This document shows, piece after piece, positions 52,581 to 61,540 of a stretch of DNA of 64,000 bases. The stretch lies in assembly GCA_947493335.1 (NCBI GenBank), contig CANLQO010000001.1:1981502-2045501 (forward strand), in the 5' to 3' direction. The first letter of the stretch is position 1, and each line of letters begins with the position of its first letter. The translations under genes were made by a program, and so were the position numbers. The notes below the pieces were generated by a model. That model saw only the letters and a program-made list of their open reading frames with translations. It did no database searches and was not told the DNA's origin. Source of the DNA: an uncultured Paracoccaceae bacterium. Lineage in GTDB: Bacteria > Pseudomonadota > Alphaproteobacteria > Rhodobacterales > Rhodobacteraceae.

Positions 52581-53614
52581 CCCACCATTGCCATCAGTTC
52601 CCAGCTGCGGATTTGCGGCAACGCTTCTTCCTCTTCCGGGGCATTGATCGCGGGTGCAGTGTCATAAGATCGCGTGGCGGCACCTTCGGCAAAGATCACT
52701 TGCGGGGTTTCAAACACCAGGTGATAGGCCGTGATTGCTGGCAGATCGGTGTCGATCCGTACGGCATCAAACGTCGCGGCCAGCGACCGCGCCTGAACCA
52801 GCACGCCATCAACGCCCAACACATGCCGGACGCGAATATGCCGGTAAAGCATCTGCTGTTGCTGGCTAATCCACAAATCGCGTCTTGGCAGGCCAAAGCC
52901 CAGCGCCCCCGCCTCAATCCGCACGGGCCACAGGCGTCGATCTGCGCGGTATGGCAGACCTGCAAATGTCTGACTGTGGACGGATTCGAGCGGCTGCGGC
53001 CCTTCGTCCATCGTCTCAACCAAATCCCCGGCCCGCAGGTCCTCAATCGCGCGCGGGCCATCGGGCGTGTCGATATGCGTGCCGCCCAAGAGGCTGGTTT
53101 GCATCGTGTCAAAGGTCATTGCGCTGTCGAACGGGATCGGCAGGCCGCCGGATTTGGGAAAGCAACCGCAGACCACACCGCTGGCCGGACCGTCGTTGGC
53201 GGTAAAAGCAGGCAGGCGACAGTCGAGCGCATAGAACGCCTTGACCACATGTCGGTGTGCTGCGTCCATCAATGCGACGGCTGCGGCCACATTCGGGTGG
53301 ATCAGCGCAGCAGGGATCTTGCACCACATCCAACCCGTGGCGCGGTCAATCCGGCTGGGCAAGTCCGAGAGCGCCATGGCCGTCTGCATCATGCCATCGG
53401 TCATATAGGTCGCGATGCTGAAATCCTGCATCCGCTCCCGATCTGCTGGCGACACTGAAATGGTCACGTCGGGTTGTGCGCGATGCGGCGGATGCGCATA
53501 AGACAAAAAGGCCATGTGTCGTCCCGGATCAATGCTATTTGAGACGAATTTGCCTGACCCGATGGGCAGCAGGTTGTTTCCAATGTGGAAATTCTGAGGC
53601 GTGGCAATCGACAT
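52577..53614 (-). CDS. Hint-domain protein with Ser in place of the nucleophilic Cys
   Basis: A 345-aa protein whose C-terminal half (about residues 170-330) is a Hint (Hedgehog/intein) domain of the type common in Rhodobacterales: GTHIDTPDGPRAIEDLRAGD, then LVETMDEGPQPLESV and RDLWISQQQQMLYRH. The first residue of the domain, usually Cys in CFxxGT, is Ser174 (SLLGGT). The N-terminal part (1-165) is unidentified, with a CGCF at 149-152. The start at 53614 (MSIATPQNFHIGNNLLPIGS) is chosen because the 94 open codons upstream are unrelated. It ends overlapping the FAD enzyme gene by 4 nt. Confidence 0.85.
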   Translation of the reverse strand: MSIATPQNFHIGNNLLPIGSGKFVSNSIDPGRHMAFLSYAHPPHRAQPDVTISVSPADRERMQDFSIATYMTDGMMQTAMALSDLPSRIDRATGWMWCKIPAALIHPNVAAAVALMDAAHRHVVKAFYALDCRLPAFTANDGPASGVVCGCFPKSGGLPIPFDSAMTFDTMQTSLLGGTHIDTPDGPRAIEDLRAGDLVETMDEGPQPLESVHSQTFAGLPYRADRRLWPVRIEAGALGFGLPRRDLWISQQQQMLYRHIRVRHVLGVDGVLVQARSLAATFDAVRIDTDLPAITAYHLVFETPQVIFAEGAATRSYDTAPAINAPEEEEALPQIRSWELMAMVG

Positions 53615-53660
53615 GTGATCACCGATTGAAATGCCTGCTGCCCTGCCCCATCTAAGCGGC

Positions 53661-53984
53661 ATGACGAAAGCCACACTCCGCGACAGGGCCCGCCAACGGC
53701 TTGACCGCCAGTTCCTGACCATTTCGCGCAAATACCCTTGGGCCGAAAGGCCCCTCGCCGCGCTGCGCCACCCGCGGCTTTGGCTGCTTCGCGTGCCAGC
53801 GGCGATTTTTCTGATCCTGGGCGGCTTTCTGGCGATCCTGCCGGTCTTTGGGCTTTGGATGATTCCGCTGGGCCTCTTGTTGCTCGCCGTTGACATGCCC
53901 CGCCTTCAGGCGCCTGTCGCCGCCGCCATTGTGCGGGGGCGGCGCCGTCTGGACGTCTGGCGTCACCGGCGCAAACAGGACTAG
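53661..53984 (+). CDS. Small PGPGW-like membrane protein
   Basis: A 107-aa protein with a basic N-terminus (LRDRARQRLDRQFLTISRKY), two adjacent hydrophobic segments at about residues 42-60 and 62-78 (AAIFLILGGFLAILPVFGLW, then MIPLGLLLLAVD), and a basic tail. The Pro-Val-Phe-Gly turn between the helices resembles the PGPGW family of unknown function. The ATG at 53661 is preferred; ten upstream codons belong to the intergenic region. It is divergent from the Hint gene. Confidence 0.72.
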   Translation: MTKATLRDRARQRLDRQFLTISRKYPWAERPLAALRHPRLWLLRVPAAIFLILGGFLAILPVFGLWMIPLGLLLLAVDMPRLQAPVAAAIVRGRRRLDVWRHRRKQD

Positions 53985-54037
53985 CCCCGGCAGCGGCATA
54001 CTCCTAGGCTCTGGCTATTCATAGCGGAGACATTTTG

Positions 54038-54502
54038 ATGAAATTCACCCTGCCCCTGATCGCCAGCATTTGTATTTTTCCAACCATCGCACTCGCCGAT
54101 CAAGTGGACAGGCTGGCTGCTGCCACTGACATTCTATCGGCCAAGATGACCGCCTTTTATGTCAGTCGCGTGCCGGAACTGGCCGAAGTCATGCCCGATT
54201 TCACGGTCGACGCAGAAATGCGCGCCGCGCTCGCCTGTACGCTTGAGATTTACGAGGCCGAGATCGGGCCCGCGGCGACAGAGGCTTATGTTGCCTCCGT
54301 CGAAGAAGAATCCGCGGCACTTCAGATCACCGATTTGACGGGCGTCGGCAGTGTGCTTGGCGACATCGACGAGGCTCTTGTGATCCGCGCCATGACGGAG
54401 TGTGGACAGATTGAGATCGCCATGCGCAGGATGCAGCAAAGCGGCCTGTGGGAGGCGATGCAGAAACCCGGTGTGATGGAGGCCTTGATGGCGGGCGAAT
54501 AG
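54038..54502 (+). CDS. Predicted periplasmic protein, function unknown
   Basis: A 154-aa protein with a signal peptide (MKFTLPLIASICIFPTIALA, cut near DQ) and an otherwise helical, acidic mature part (VDRLAAATDILSAKMTAFYV, IYEAEIGPAATEAYVASVEE). Two cysteines (ALACTLE, TECGQIE) may pair. No family is recognised. A GGAG sequence lies about 8 nt before the ATG. It is convergent with the dimethylglycine-dehydrogenase-like gene. Confidence 0.75.
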   Translation: MKFTLPLIASICIFPTIALADQVDRLAAATDILSAKMTAFYVSRVPELAEVMPDFTVDAEMRAALACTLEIYEAEIGPAATEAYVASVEEESAALQITDLTGVGSVLGDIDEALVIRAMTECGQIEIAMRRMQQSGLWEAMQKPGVMEALMAGE

Positions 54503-54520
54503 ATTCGCCCGCCCAATGGC

Positions 54521-57016
54521 TTAGCCGTCTTTGCGGATCGTTTCGTTCTTGGGGTCATAGGGGCTGTCCTGCACCACCTCTGCGTCCCAAAGTTGATCGA
54601 ACATCTTGACCTGCACCTTGGTGCCCACCGTCGCGTGGTCAGGGTGGACGTATCCCATGCCAATGGATTTTCCGAATGCGACCGAATAGCCGCCCGAGGT
54701 CAGACGCCCGATGCGGGTGCCGTCCATCGCATAAAGCGCCTCACGGCCCCAAGGGTCGGCATCGTCTGGCCCGTCGATCAGGAAGGTCACGCATGTTGAC
54801 CGGACCCCCTTGGCCATCATCGCGTCCTTACCGTGGAAATCCTTACTCAGGTCCACAAAGCGCGGCAGATCCGCCTCGAGCGGGGTCGCATCGCGGCCAA
54901 GCTCAGTGCCAAAGGCGCGATAGGACTTTTCCTGCCGCAACCAGTTCTGCGCCCGTGCGCCAACCAGCTTCATTCCGTGCTTTTCACCCGCCTTTTCCAG
55001 CAGATCAAAGAGGTAGTTCTGCATCTCGATCGGGTGGTGCAATTCCCAGCCTAATTCACCGGTGTAGGCGACGCGGATCGCGTTGACCGGGCACATGCCC
55101 AGTTCAATCTGCTTGGCCGAGAGCCACGGGAACCGCTTGTTCGACAACGCCGTCTCAGGATCCGGGTCCTTGATGACCTCGGCCAGCACGTCGCGGGCCT
55201 TGGGGCCTGCAATCGCAAAGACACCCCATTGTGTCGTCACATCCTGTTCGTTGATCCGGCCAAACTCCGCCTCTTTTTCCATGATCGCCTTATATAGGAA
55301 ATCCTGATCATAAGCGTGCCACGCGCCTGCGGACACGAGGTAATAGTCGTCCTCTGCCAGCCGCACGATGGTGTATTCGGTGCGCGTTGTGCCATGGCTT
55401 GTCAGCGCATAGGTCAGGTTGATCCGGCCGACTTTTGGCAGTTTGTTGGTGGTGAACCAGTCCAGAAACGCCGTCGCCCCCGGCCCGCTGATCCGGTGCT
55501 TGGTAAAGGCGGTGGCGTCAATCAAGCCCACGCCTTCGCGCACGGCCTTGGCCTCTTCCACCGCATATTGCCACCAGCCGCCACGCCGGAAACTCCGTGA
55601 AGCGTGGTCGTCAAACCCCATTGGCGCAAAGTAGTTTGGTCGCTCCCATCCGTTCACAAATCCAAACTGCGCACCGCGCGCGGCCTGCCTGTCATAAGCG
55701 GGCGATGTGCGCAGGGGCCGGCAAGCCGGGCGTTCCTCGTCGGGGTGGTGCAGGATATAGACGTGGTCGTAGCATTCTTCGTTTTTGCGCGCCGCGAACT
55801 CGGTCGTCATCCAGTTGCCGTAGCGCTTGGGGTCAAGGCTGGCCATGTCAATCTCGGCCTCGCCTTCGACCATCATCTGCGCAAGGTAGTACCCCGTGCC
55901 GCCCGCCGCCGTGATCCCGAATGAGAACCCTTCAGCCAGCCACATGTTATCAAGCCCCGGTGCCGGTCCCACCAGCGGGTTGCCGTCAGGCGTGTAGCAG
56001 ATCGGCCCGTTGAAGTCGTCTTTCAACCCGCTTTCCTCGCAGGACGGGACGCGATGGATCATCGCCATGTACTGCTCTTCGATCCGTTCCAGATCAAGCT
56101 GAAACAGGTCAGCGCGGAAACTGTCAGGCACACCGTATTCAAACCGCGCAGGCGCGTTCTTTTCATAAACACCCAGAATCCACCCGCCTCGTTCTTCGCG
56201 CACGTAGGACTGCGCGTCGGCATCGCGCACAACCGGGTGCTCTGCGCCGCCGTTTTTGCGGTATTCGACCAGAGTGGGGTCCTGATCCATCACGATAAAC
56301 TGATGCTCGACCGGGATCGCGGGGATTTTGATCCCCAGCATTTTGGCGGTGCGCTGTGCGTGGTTGCCGGAGGCCGTGACAACATGTTCAGCAGTGATAA
56401 CGATCTGCTCTTCCGAAGGGACCAGATTACCCCCCTTCTCAACCATCTTTGTGCAGGTGACCTCCCAGGCCTCTCCGTTCCAGTTGAACGCGTCTGCCTG
56501 CCATTTGCGTTCAATCATCACTCCACGCTGGCGGGCGCCTTTGGCCATCGCCATGGTCACATCAGCCGGGTTAATATAGCCGTCCGTGGCGTGATAAAGC
56601 GCGCCCTCAAGGTCTTCTGTCCGAATAAGCGGCCAGCGTTCCTTGATCTGATCCGGGGTCAGAAACTCATACGGCACGCCACATGTTTCTGCGGTCGAGG
56701 CGTAAAGCATATACTCATCCATACGCTCTTTCGTCTGCGCCATGCGCAGGTTGCCGACCACCGCGAAGCCCGCATTCAGGCCGGTTTCTTCTTCCAGCGT
56801 TTTGTAGAACTTGATCGAATAGTCGTGAATGTGAGTGGTGGCATAGGACATGTTGAAATAGGGCAATAGCCCCGCCGCGTGCCATGTTGATCCGCTTGTC
56901 AGCTCATCGCGTTCCAACAGCATCACATCGTCCCAGCCCGCACGCGCCAGATGATAGGCGATCGACGTGCCCACGGCACCGCCGCCGACAACCAATGCTT
57001 TGACGTTCGTTTTCAT
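54521..57016 (-). CDS. Dimethylglycine/sarcosine dehydrogenase-like FAD enzyme with GcvT domain
   Basis: An 831-aa flavoenzyme of the dimethylglycine dehydrogenase family, which demethylates methylated glycines and passes the carbon to tetrahydrofolate. The N-terminal oxidase domain has VVGGGAVGTSIAYHLARAGW, and SGSTWHAAGLLPY, where His46 matches the histidine that binds FAD covalently in this family. A linker domain follows to about residue 430, then a GcvT-type folate-binding domain to the end (GWELHHPIEMQNYLFDLLEK; GYVHPDHATVGTKVQVKM). The start at 57016 (MKTNVKALVVGGG) follows GGGAG. Its substrate could also be another methylamine-type compound. Confidence 0.9.
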   Translation of the reverse strand: MKTNVKALVVGGGAVGTSIAYHLARAGWDDVMLLERDELTSGSTWHAAGLLPYFNMSYATTHIHDYSIKFYKTLEEETGLNAGFAVVGNLRMAQTKERMDEYMLYASTAETCGVPYEFLTPDQIKERWPLIRTEDLEGALYHATDGYINPADVTMAMAKGARQRGVMIERKWQADAFNWNGEAWEVTCTKMVEKGGNLVPSEEQIVITAEHVVTASGNHAQRTAKMLGIKIPAIPVEHQFIVMDQDPTLVEYRKNGGAEHPVVRDADAQSYVREERGGWILGVYEKNAPARFEYGVPDSFRADLFQLDLERIEEQYMAMIHRVPSCEESGLKDDFNGPICYTPDGNPLVGPAPGLDNMWLAEGFSFGITAAGGTGYYLAQMMVEGEAEIDMASLDPKRYGNWMTTEFAARKNEECYDHVYILHHPDEERPACRPLRTSPAYDRQAARGAQFGFVNGWERPNYFAPMGFDDHASRSFRRGGWWQYAVEEAKAVREGVGLIDATAFTKHRISGPGATAFLDWFTTNKLPKVGRINLTYALTSHGTTRTEYTIVRLAEDDYYLVSAGAWHAYDQDFLYKAIMEKEAEFGRINEQDVTTQWGVFAIAGPKARDVLAEVIKDPDPETALSNKRFPWLSAKQIELGMCPVNAIRVAYTGELGWELHHPIEMQNYLFDLLEKAGEKHGMKLVGARAQNWLRQEKSYRAFGTELGRDATPLEADLPRFVDLSKDFHGKDAMMAKGVRSTCVTFLIDGPDDADPWGREALYAMDGTRIGRLTSGGYSVAFGKSIGMGYVHPDHATVGTKVQVKMFDQLWDAEVVQDSPYDPKNETIRKDG

Positions 57017-57174
57017 GACCTGCTCTCCCGCTGGAATCTCCATCGCAATTTAGCGAATGCACGGTTTTGCGTCACAACCAGCCGACCAAGTTTGTTGCGA
57101 AACCGACCTATGCAACTGCCAGGAACTGCGGTTAGCTTATGGGCAATTTTAGAACATACATTGGACAGAGATAA

Positions 57175-57828
57175 ATGACATCAAGCCTTCACCTGCAAAC
57201 CGCCGCCAAAATGGCCCAGGATTCCTATCTGCGAAATACCAAGCAGTTGGGCGGGCGCAACTTTCTGATCCCGCCCCTGCGCGGCGATGCCACCGCTTTT
57301 CTGATCAAGGGCAATATTCTGGTCATTCAAGGCAGCAACAGCGTGGCGGACTACCTCAAATACAATTTGCGCGTGCTGCGGTTTGGCCAGAAAAAGTTGA
57401 AGATGAACGCGAACACCACCGCCAAGGATAAGCGCGGCGCGGTTTGGCATCAGGGGTTTTTGTATCACGCGCTTGAAATTCAGAACTGGCTGCAAAGTCA
57501 CCGCCAGCGACCTAAGTTCATCGTCGGGCATTCGCTGGGTGCCGCCGCGACGCAGGTCCTTTCAGCGGCTTACGGCGTGCCTGGCATTGGCTTTGCTGCG
57601 CCGCGTATCTGCATGCGCAGCCCCGCCAGCCTGCGCAAGGACCGTTGCCTTTTGATCTGCCGCAGCGACGATATAGTGGCCCAGATTCCGAATGGTTTTG
57701 ATCATCTTGGCGACACCCGCACGCTGCGCGTCGTGCATGGGCCGTGGCCGCGCCACAAGATGAAGCATTACACAAGCCTGTTGCCGCAGCTCATCTCGCA
57801 ACGCAAACTGCCCAAACAGTGGCCATGA
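57175..57828 (+). CDS. Lipase-like (class 3 / fungal lipase-type) alpha/beta hydrolase
   Basis: A 217-aa alpha/beta-hydrolase with the nucleophile elbow GHSLG at residues 118-122 (Ser120), followed by AAATQVLSAAYGVPGIGFAA, the acid region CRSDDIVAQIP (Asp165/166) and a C-terminal His198 (RHKMKHYTSLLPQ). This is the class 3 lipase layout. No signal peptide is visible, so it may be cytoplasmic or exported by another route. It is followed by the DM13 gene; the alternative ATG at 57825 of that gene would overlap this stop. Confidence 0.85.
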   Translation: MTSSLHLQTAAKMAQDSYLRNTKQLGGRNFLIPPLRGDATAFLIKGNILVIQGSNSVADYLKYNLRVLRFGQKKLKMNANTTAKDKRGAVWHQGFLYHALEIQNWLQSHRQRPKFIVGHSLGAAATQVLSAAYGVPGIGFAAPRICMRSPASLRKDRCLLICRSDDIVAQIPNGFDHLGDTRTLRVVHGPWPRHKMKHYTSLLPQLISQRKLPKQWP

Positions 57829-57839
57829 AAGGACATCGG

Positions 57840-58313
57840 ATGGCAGGATTTCTGAAAACCGCAGTACCCAGCTTTGTGATTGGCGTCGCCGTAGGTGCCG
57901 TGGGCTGGTATCTGGCCGGGCCGCTTTTTATCGACAATGTCGTATCGGAACAGCTGGCCGAGGCGACCGTCCAGGCCACCGGCACATTTGTTGACGCCGA
58001 CCGTGCTCACAAAGGCACCGGCACCGTATCTGTCGTGACCCGCGCGGATGGCATCACAGAATTGCAATTCACCATGTTCGAAGTGACGAATGGCCCGGAT
58101 CTTGAGGTCTGGCTATCGGCCCACCCTGACCCCAGTTCTTCGGCGGACGTCAAAGGAGCCGACTGGCTGTCGTTGGGCCAGCTCAAAGGCAATATCGGCG
58201 ATCAAGCCTATTCGGTGCCTGCAGGGACCGACCTGTCTGCCTATCCTTCCGTGGTGATCTGGTGCGAACAATTCGGCGTCTTGTTCTCGCCCGCCGTGCT
58301 CACGCCCGCCTAA
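57840..58313 (+). CDS. Membrane-anchored DM13-domain protein
   Basis: A 157-aa protein with an N-terminal membrane anchor (residues 5-28, LKTAVPSFVIGVAVGAVGWY) and a C-terminal DM13 domain: TGTVSVVTRADGITELQFTM, FEVTNGPDLEVWLSAHPDPS, and VPAGTDLSAYPSVVIWCEQF, where the Cys and aromatic residues are conserved. DM13 domains are proposed redox or electron-transfer modules; the role here is not known. I prefer the ATG at 57840 (AAAGGA 6 nt upstream) over 57825, which overlaps the lipase stop. It ends overlapping the convergent 455-aa gene by 4 nt. Confidence 0.85.
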   Translation: MAGFLKTAVPSFVIGVAVGAVGWYLAGPLFIDNVVSEQLAEATVQATGTFVDADRAHKGTGTVSVVTRADGITELQFTMFEVTNGPDLEVWLSAHPDPSSSADVKGADWLSLGQLKGNIGDQAYSVPAGTDLSAYPSVVIWCEQFGVLFSPAVLTPA

Positions 58314-59677
58314 TCGTCCGTAAGCACGCAGCGGCGCACGCCCAGTTCAATCGCGCAGTCATCCGCTCCCAGATTTCCACCCGATGCGCCGCGGCGCACG
58401 GATGGCCGCTCTGCCGGTTCATCTGCTGATGCCGATGTGTTCGCTTCAGCCGCCTGCGGATTGTCTGACCCCATCGGCAACAAGGCGATCAATGCCTTGG
58501 TACCGTCTGATGCGGTCACGCCATCGTAAAGATGGCTTGCTCTCGCATCGGCCTGAGACAAGATGCGCCCGCTGGCGATACGCTCGACCAAGGTCCGCTC
58601 AGAACCAATAACCGGCGTGTTGCCGTGCATCAGGCGATGCGCCGTGCGTTGCAACTTCACATGATCCGGCTCTGACCCCAGAATACCCAAGAGCGTTTCA
58701 GATGGTACAAACGCCGCACCGTTGCGTTTGATCAGACTGTCCCAATCGGTGATGTCACCTTCGACCATGCGTTGCAGAATGCGCGCCTCTAGCGCGGGAT
58801 AGATGCGCCCGTCGTTCAGCGTCTCATAGGCAATCATGGCCATGCTTTTTCCGGGTGGTTCTTCTGACAGGTTCTCTTTGGCAGTAAAGACGCCAACACC
58901 GGCGCGATACTCTGGTGCGGGCGATGGAAGCAGGCCATTGAGCGCGGCCATGTCAATCTGTTCGATCAATGCGGCCACATGGGCGTCCGCCGCATTGGTG
59001 ATGATCTCCAGTTGAATGTAGCCGCCGATCTTGGCCGTGAACCGGCGATAATTGACCGGCGTAATCTCACTTGTTGCTGTCTGGCGCGATGTGCGCGGTT
59101 TTTCGATCCAATCGATCCCATCTGCACGGGCGAACAGACCAGGGGTCGCGTCCTTCGTGCCAAACCCGCTGTCAAACGCCGCCATCGTGGCGTTGATTTC
59201 ACCCATGATCTGGCCTTGTACCGTATTGGTGTTGATTTGCTCCAGCCGTTGCATCCGAAGCGCCATCAGTAGGCTGCCGCGCATATAGGTCTGCGTCTCT
59301 CCGCCGGCACCTGCTTGATCTGACCGGCGAAACGCCAGCAAAATGTCATTTGTGGTCGACTTCGACACCATCGTCGGGATCAATTCCGCGCCCACAATGG
59401 TTTCACCATCTTTTTGTTCGTAATACTTCGCGTACCAGCCATCGGGTGCGGGCGGGATGTGCCCACGCAGGTCGATATCAGGCGTCTTGGTCACCTGCCC
59501 GGTGGCGTTTTCGAACATCATGCGCAGCGCGATACCGCCAGAGCTGGCGTTTTCATTGCTGCCGTTGGTCGACAGGGTTGTTTGCTTGCCTTGCAAGTTT
59601 TCATACAAAACGTACAGTCCGCCGCCGCCCAACAGCAGCACAAACAGCACAATTGCGGGCAAAATCACTCTGATCAT
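58310..59677 (-). CDS. Single-span membrane protein of 455 aa, function unknown
   Basis: A 455-aa protein with an N-terminal membrane anchor (MIRVILPAIVLFVLLLGGGG) and a long extracytoplasmic part. The middle (about 50-240) is a compact alpha/beta region (GWYAKYYEQKDGETIVGAEL ... YRRFTAKIGGYIQLEIITNA); the C-terminal region becomes Ala/Ser/Glu-rich and ends DDCAIELGVRRCVLTDD with two cysteines. I recognise no family. Start: ATG at 59677 has GAGG 6 nt upstream; ATGs at 59689 and 59707 would add 4 and 10 residues. Confidence 0.75.
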   Translation of the reverse strand: MIRVILPAIVLFVLLLGGGGLYVLYENLQGKQTTLSTNGSNENASSGGIALRMMFENATGQVTKTPDIDLRGHIPPAPDGWYAKYYEQKDGETIVGAELIPTMVSKSTTNDILLAFRRSDQAGAGGETQTYMRGSLLMALRMQRLEQINTNTVQGQIMGEINATMAAFDSGFGTKDATPGLFARADGIDWIEKPRTSRQTATSEITPVNYRRFTAKIGGYIQLEIITNAADAHVAALIEQIDMAALNGLLPSPAPEYRAGVGVFTAKENLSEEPPGKSMAMIAYETLNDGRIYPALEARILQRMVEGDITDWDSLIKRNGAAFVPSETLLGILGSEPDHVKLQRTAHRLMHGNTPVIGSERTLVERIASGRILSQADARASHLYDGVTASDGTKALIALLPMGSDNPQAAEANTSASADEPAERPSVRRGASGGNLGADDCAIELGVRRCVLTDD

Positions 59678-59823
59678 CGCGGGCCTCATCGCTCTTTGTT
59701 GCGGCATCTTCGCTGCTTATTCCGGCACTATCTGGGACCAAAGGTGAAGATTTTGGGGCATCACTTGCCGCCCTGCCCGGCGCGGCCTAAAAGTGACCAA
59801 CGCCAATCGCGCCGGGACCGCCC

Positions 59824-60666
59824 ATGCAAATCTGCCGCTCTATCGCCGAGATCCGCCGCGTCGTGTCTGAAATCCGCAGCAGTGGTACAGTTGGCCTTGT
59901 CACCACGATGGGTGCGCTGCACGCGGGCCACATGGCGCTTGTCGCAGCAGCGGCCGCAGATCACCCATCGGTCGTGGCGACGATTTTCGTGAACCCCACG
60001 CAATTTGGCGACCCTAAGGACCTAGAGAATTACCCGCGGACAGAAGAGTCCGACCTCGCCATGCTGGACGCCGCCGGCGTCGCCGCCGTTTTCATCCCGG
60101 AAGCGGCCGAAATCTACCCCACGGGCGAAGAGACCATCGTCGAAACAACCCGCCTGGCGAATATGTTGCACGGAGAGGTGCGCCCCGGCCACTATCGTGG
60201 CGTTGCAACAGTGGTCACAAAGCTTTTTAACATTATCGGCGCGGACGCGGCCTATTTCGGCGAAAAGGATTACCAGCAACTGGCCGTGATCCGCCGCATG
60301 GTCACCGATCTGCATATGCCCATTGCCATTCACGGCGTGCCCACCGTGCGCGAGGATGACGGTCTGGCCATGTCATCCCGCAACGTCCGCCTCATTGGGG
60401 ACGAACGCTATGACGCCCGGATCCTGAACCTCTCGCTCGACGTCGCCGAGGCGCTGGTGAAAGAGGGCAAGACCGTCGAACAGGTGGCCGACAGCATCCG
60501 CGGTATCATCGCCTCGAAACGTTCGGCCAAACTGACCGGCCTCGATATTGTGGATGCCGCCACCTTTGAACCTGTCACCGGCGTCCCCACCAAAACCATC
60601 GGCATCATGATTTCTGTCCAGTTCATGATGGTGATGCTCATTGACCAAAGAGAGATCACACCATGA
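59824..60666 (+). CDS. panC: Pantothenate synthetase PanC
   Basis: Joins pantoate and beta-alanine with ATP to make pantothenate (coenzyme A pathway). The 280-aa protein has the HIGH-like motif [48 protein letters not shown] and the KMSK-equivalent loop ([11 protein letters not shown]). Overlaps panB by 4 nt (ATGA), so the pair is one operon. The 146-nt gap to the divergent gene at 59677 should hold its promoter. Confidence 0.97.
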   Translation: MQICRSIAEIRRVVSEIRSSGTVGLVTTMGALHAGHMALVAAAAADHPSVVATIFVNPTQFGDPKDLENYPRTEESDLAMLDAAGVAAVFIPEAAEIYPTGEETIVETTRLANMLHGEVRPGHYRGVATVVTKLFNIIGADAAYFGEKDYQQLAVIRRMVTDLHMPIAIHGVPTVREDDGLAMSSRNVRLIGDERYDARILNLSLDVAEALVKEGKTVEQVADSIRGIIASKRSAKLTGLDIVDAATFEPVTGVPTKTIGIMISVQFMMVMLIDQREITP

Positions 60667-61475
60667 GCAGCCAAAAAGAGACCATTCGCCGCAAGACCGT
60701 CCCGCAACTGGCGTCCCGCAAAGGTGGTGAACCCATCGTCTCGCTCACCAGCTACCACGCGCATACGGCGGCCATCGTCGACAAATACGCTGATTTCATT
60801 CTTGTCGGCGACAGCCTTGGCATGGTGATGCATGGCATGGAAAGCACCGTTGGCGTGCCGCTTGATCTGATGATCATGCACGGCAAAGCGGTGGTGCGTG
60901 GCACGCAATCTGCCGTGATCGTGGTGGATATGCCCTTCGGCACCTACGAGGAATCGCCCGCCATGGCCTTCCGCAACGCGGCCAAGATCATGAAGGAAAC
61001 CCAGTGTCAGGCGGTAAAGCTTGAGGGCGGCGCACGCATGGCGGAAACGATCCGCTATCTGGTGGACCGTGGCATCCCCGTGATGGCCCATATCGGCCTG
61101 ACCCCGCAGTCCGTCAACACCATGGGCGGCTTCAAGGTGCAGGGCCGGGATGAGGCCGCCTGGGCCGTTCATATCGCCGATGCGCAGGCCGTGGCCGATG
61201 CTGGCGCATTCGCCGTCGTGGTCGAAGGCGTGGTCGAAGATCTCGCGGACAAGATCACTGCCGCGGTCGACATCCCGACCATCGGTATCGGCGCATCAGT
61301 TAACTGTGACGGGCAGATTCTGGTACTTGAAGACATGCTGGGCCTTAACCCCTGGACACCCAAATTCGTCAAGGTTTACGGACAGTTAGGTCCAATGATC
61401 GAAGACTCCGTCAAGCGTTATGCCGAAGACGTCAAATCCCGGGCATTCCCCACCGAGGACGAGGTCTACCGCTAA
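60663..61475 (+). CDS. panB: 3-methyl-2-oxobutanoate hydroxymethyltransferase PanB
   Basis: Transfers a hydroxymethyl group from methylenetetrahydrofolate to ketoisovalerate to give ketopantoate. The 270-aa protein has [40 protein letters not shown] residues (QAVKLEGGA), [16 protein letters not shown] and the C-terminal ALD. A GC-rich hairpin without a T-run lies at 61511-61536 after the stop. Confidence 0.97.
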   Translation: MSSQKETIRRKTVPQLASRKGGEPIVSLTSYHAHTAAIVDKYADFILVGDSLGMVMHGMESTVGVPLDLMIMHGKAVVRGTQSAVIVVDMPFGTYEESPAMAFRNAAKIMKETQCQAVKLEGGARMAETIRYLVDRGIPVMAHIGLTPQSVNTMGGFKVQGRDEAAWAVHIADAQAVADAGAFAVVVEGVVEDLADKITAAVDIPTIGIGASVNCDGQILVLEDMLGLNPWTPKFVKVYGQLGPMIEDSVKRYAEDVKSRAFPTEDEVYR

Positions 61476-61540
61476 GCCCTGCGCGTGGCGTATCGTGGGG
61501 CGGTCTCTGCCGTGCCCGACACGGGCGCCGGGCACGCGCG

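Noticed and set aside
61511..61536. GC-rich hairpin (CGTGCCCG / CGGGCACG) between panB and the RTX gene as a terminator
   Set aside because: The stem is perfect, but no T-run follows on either strand, so termination is not supported.
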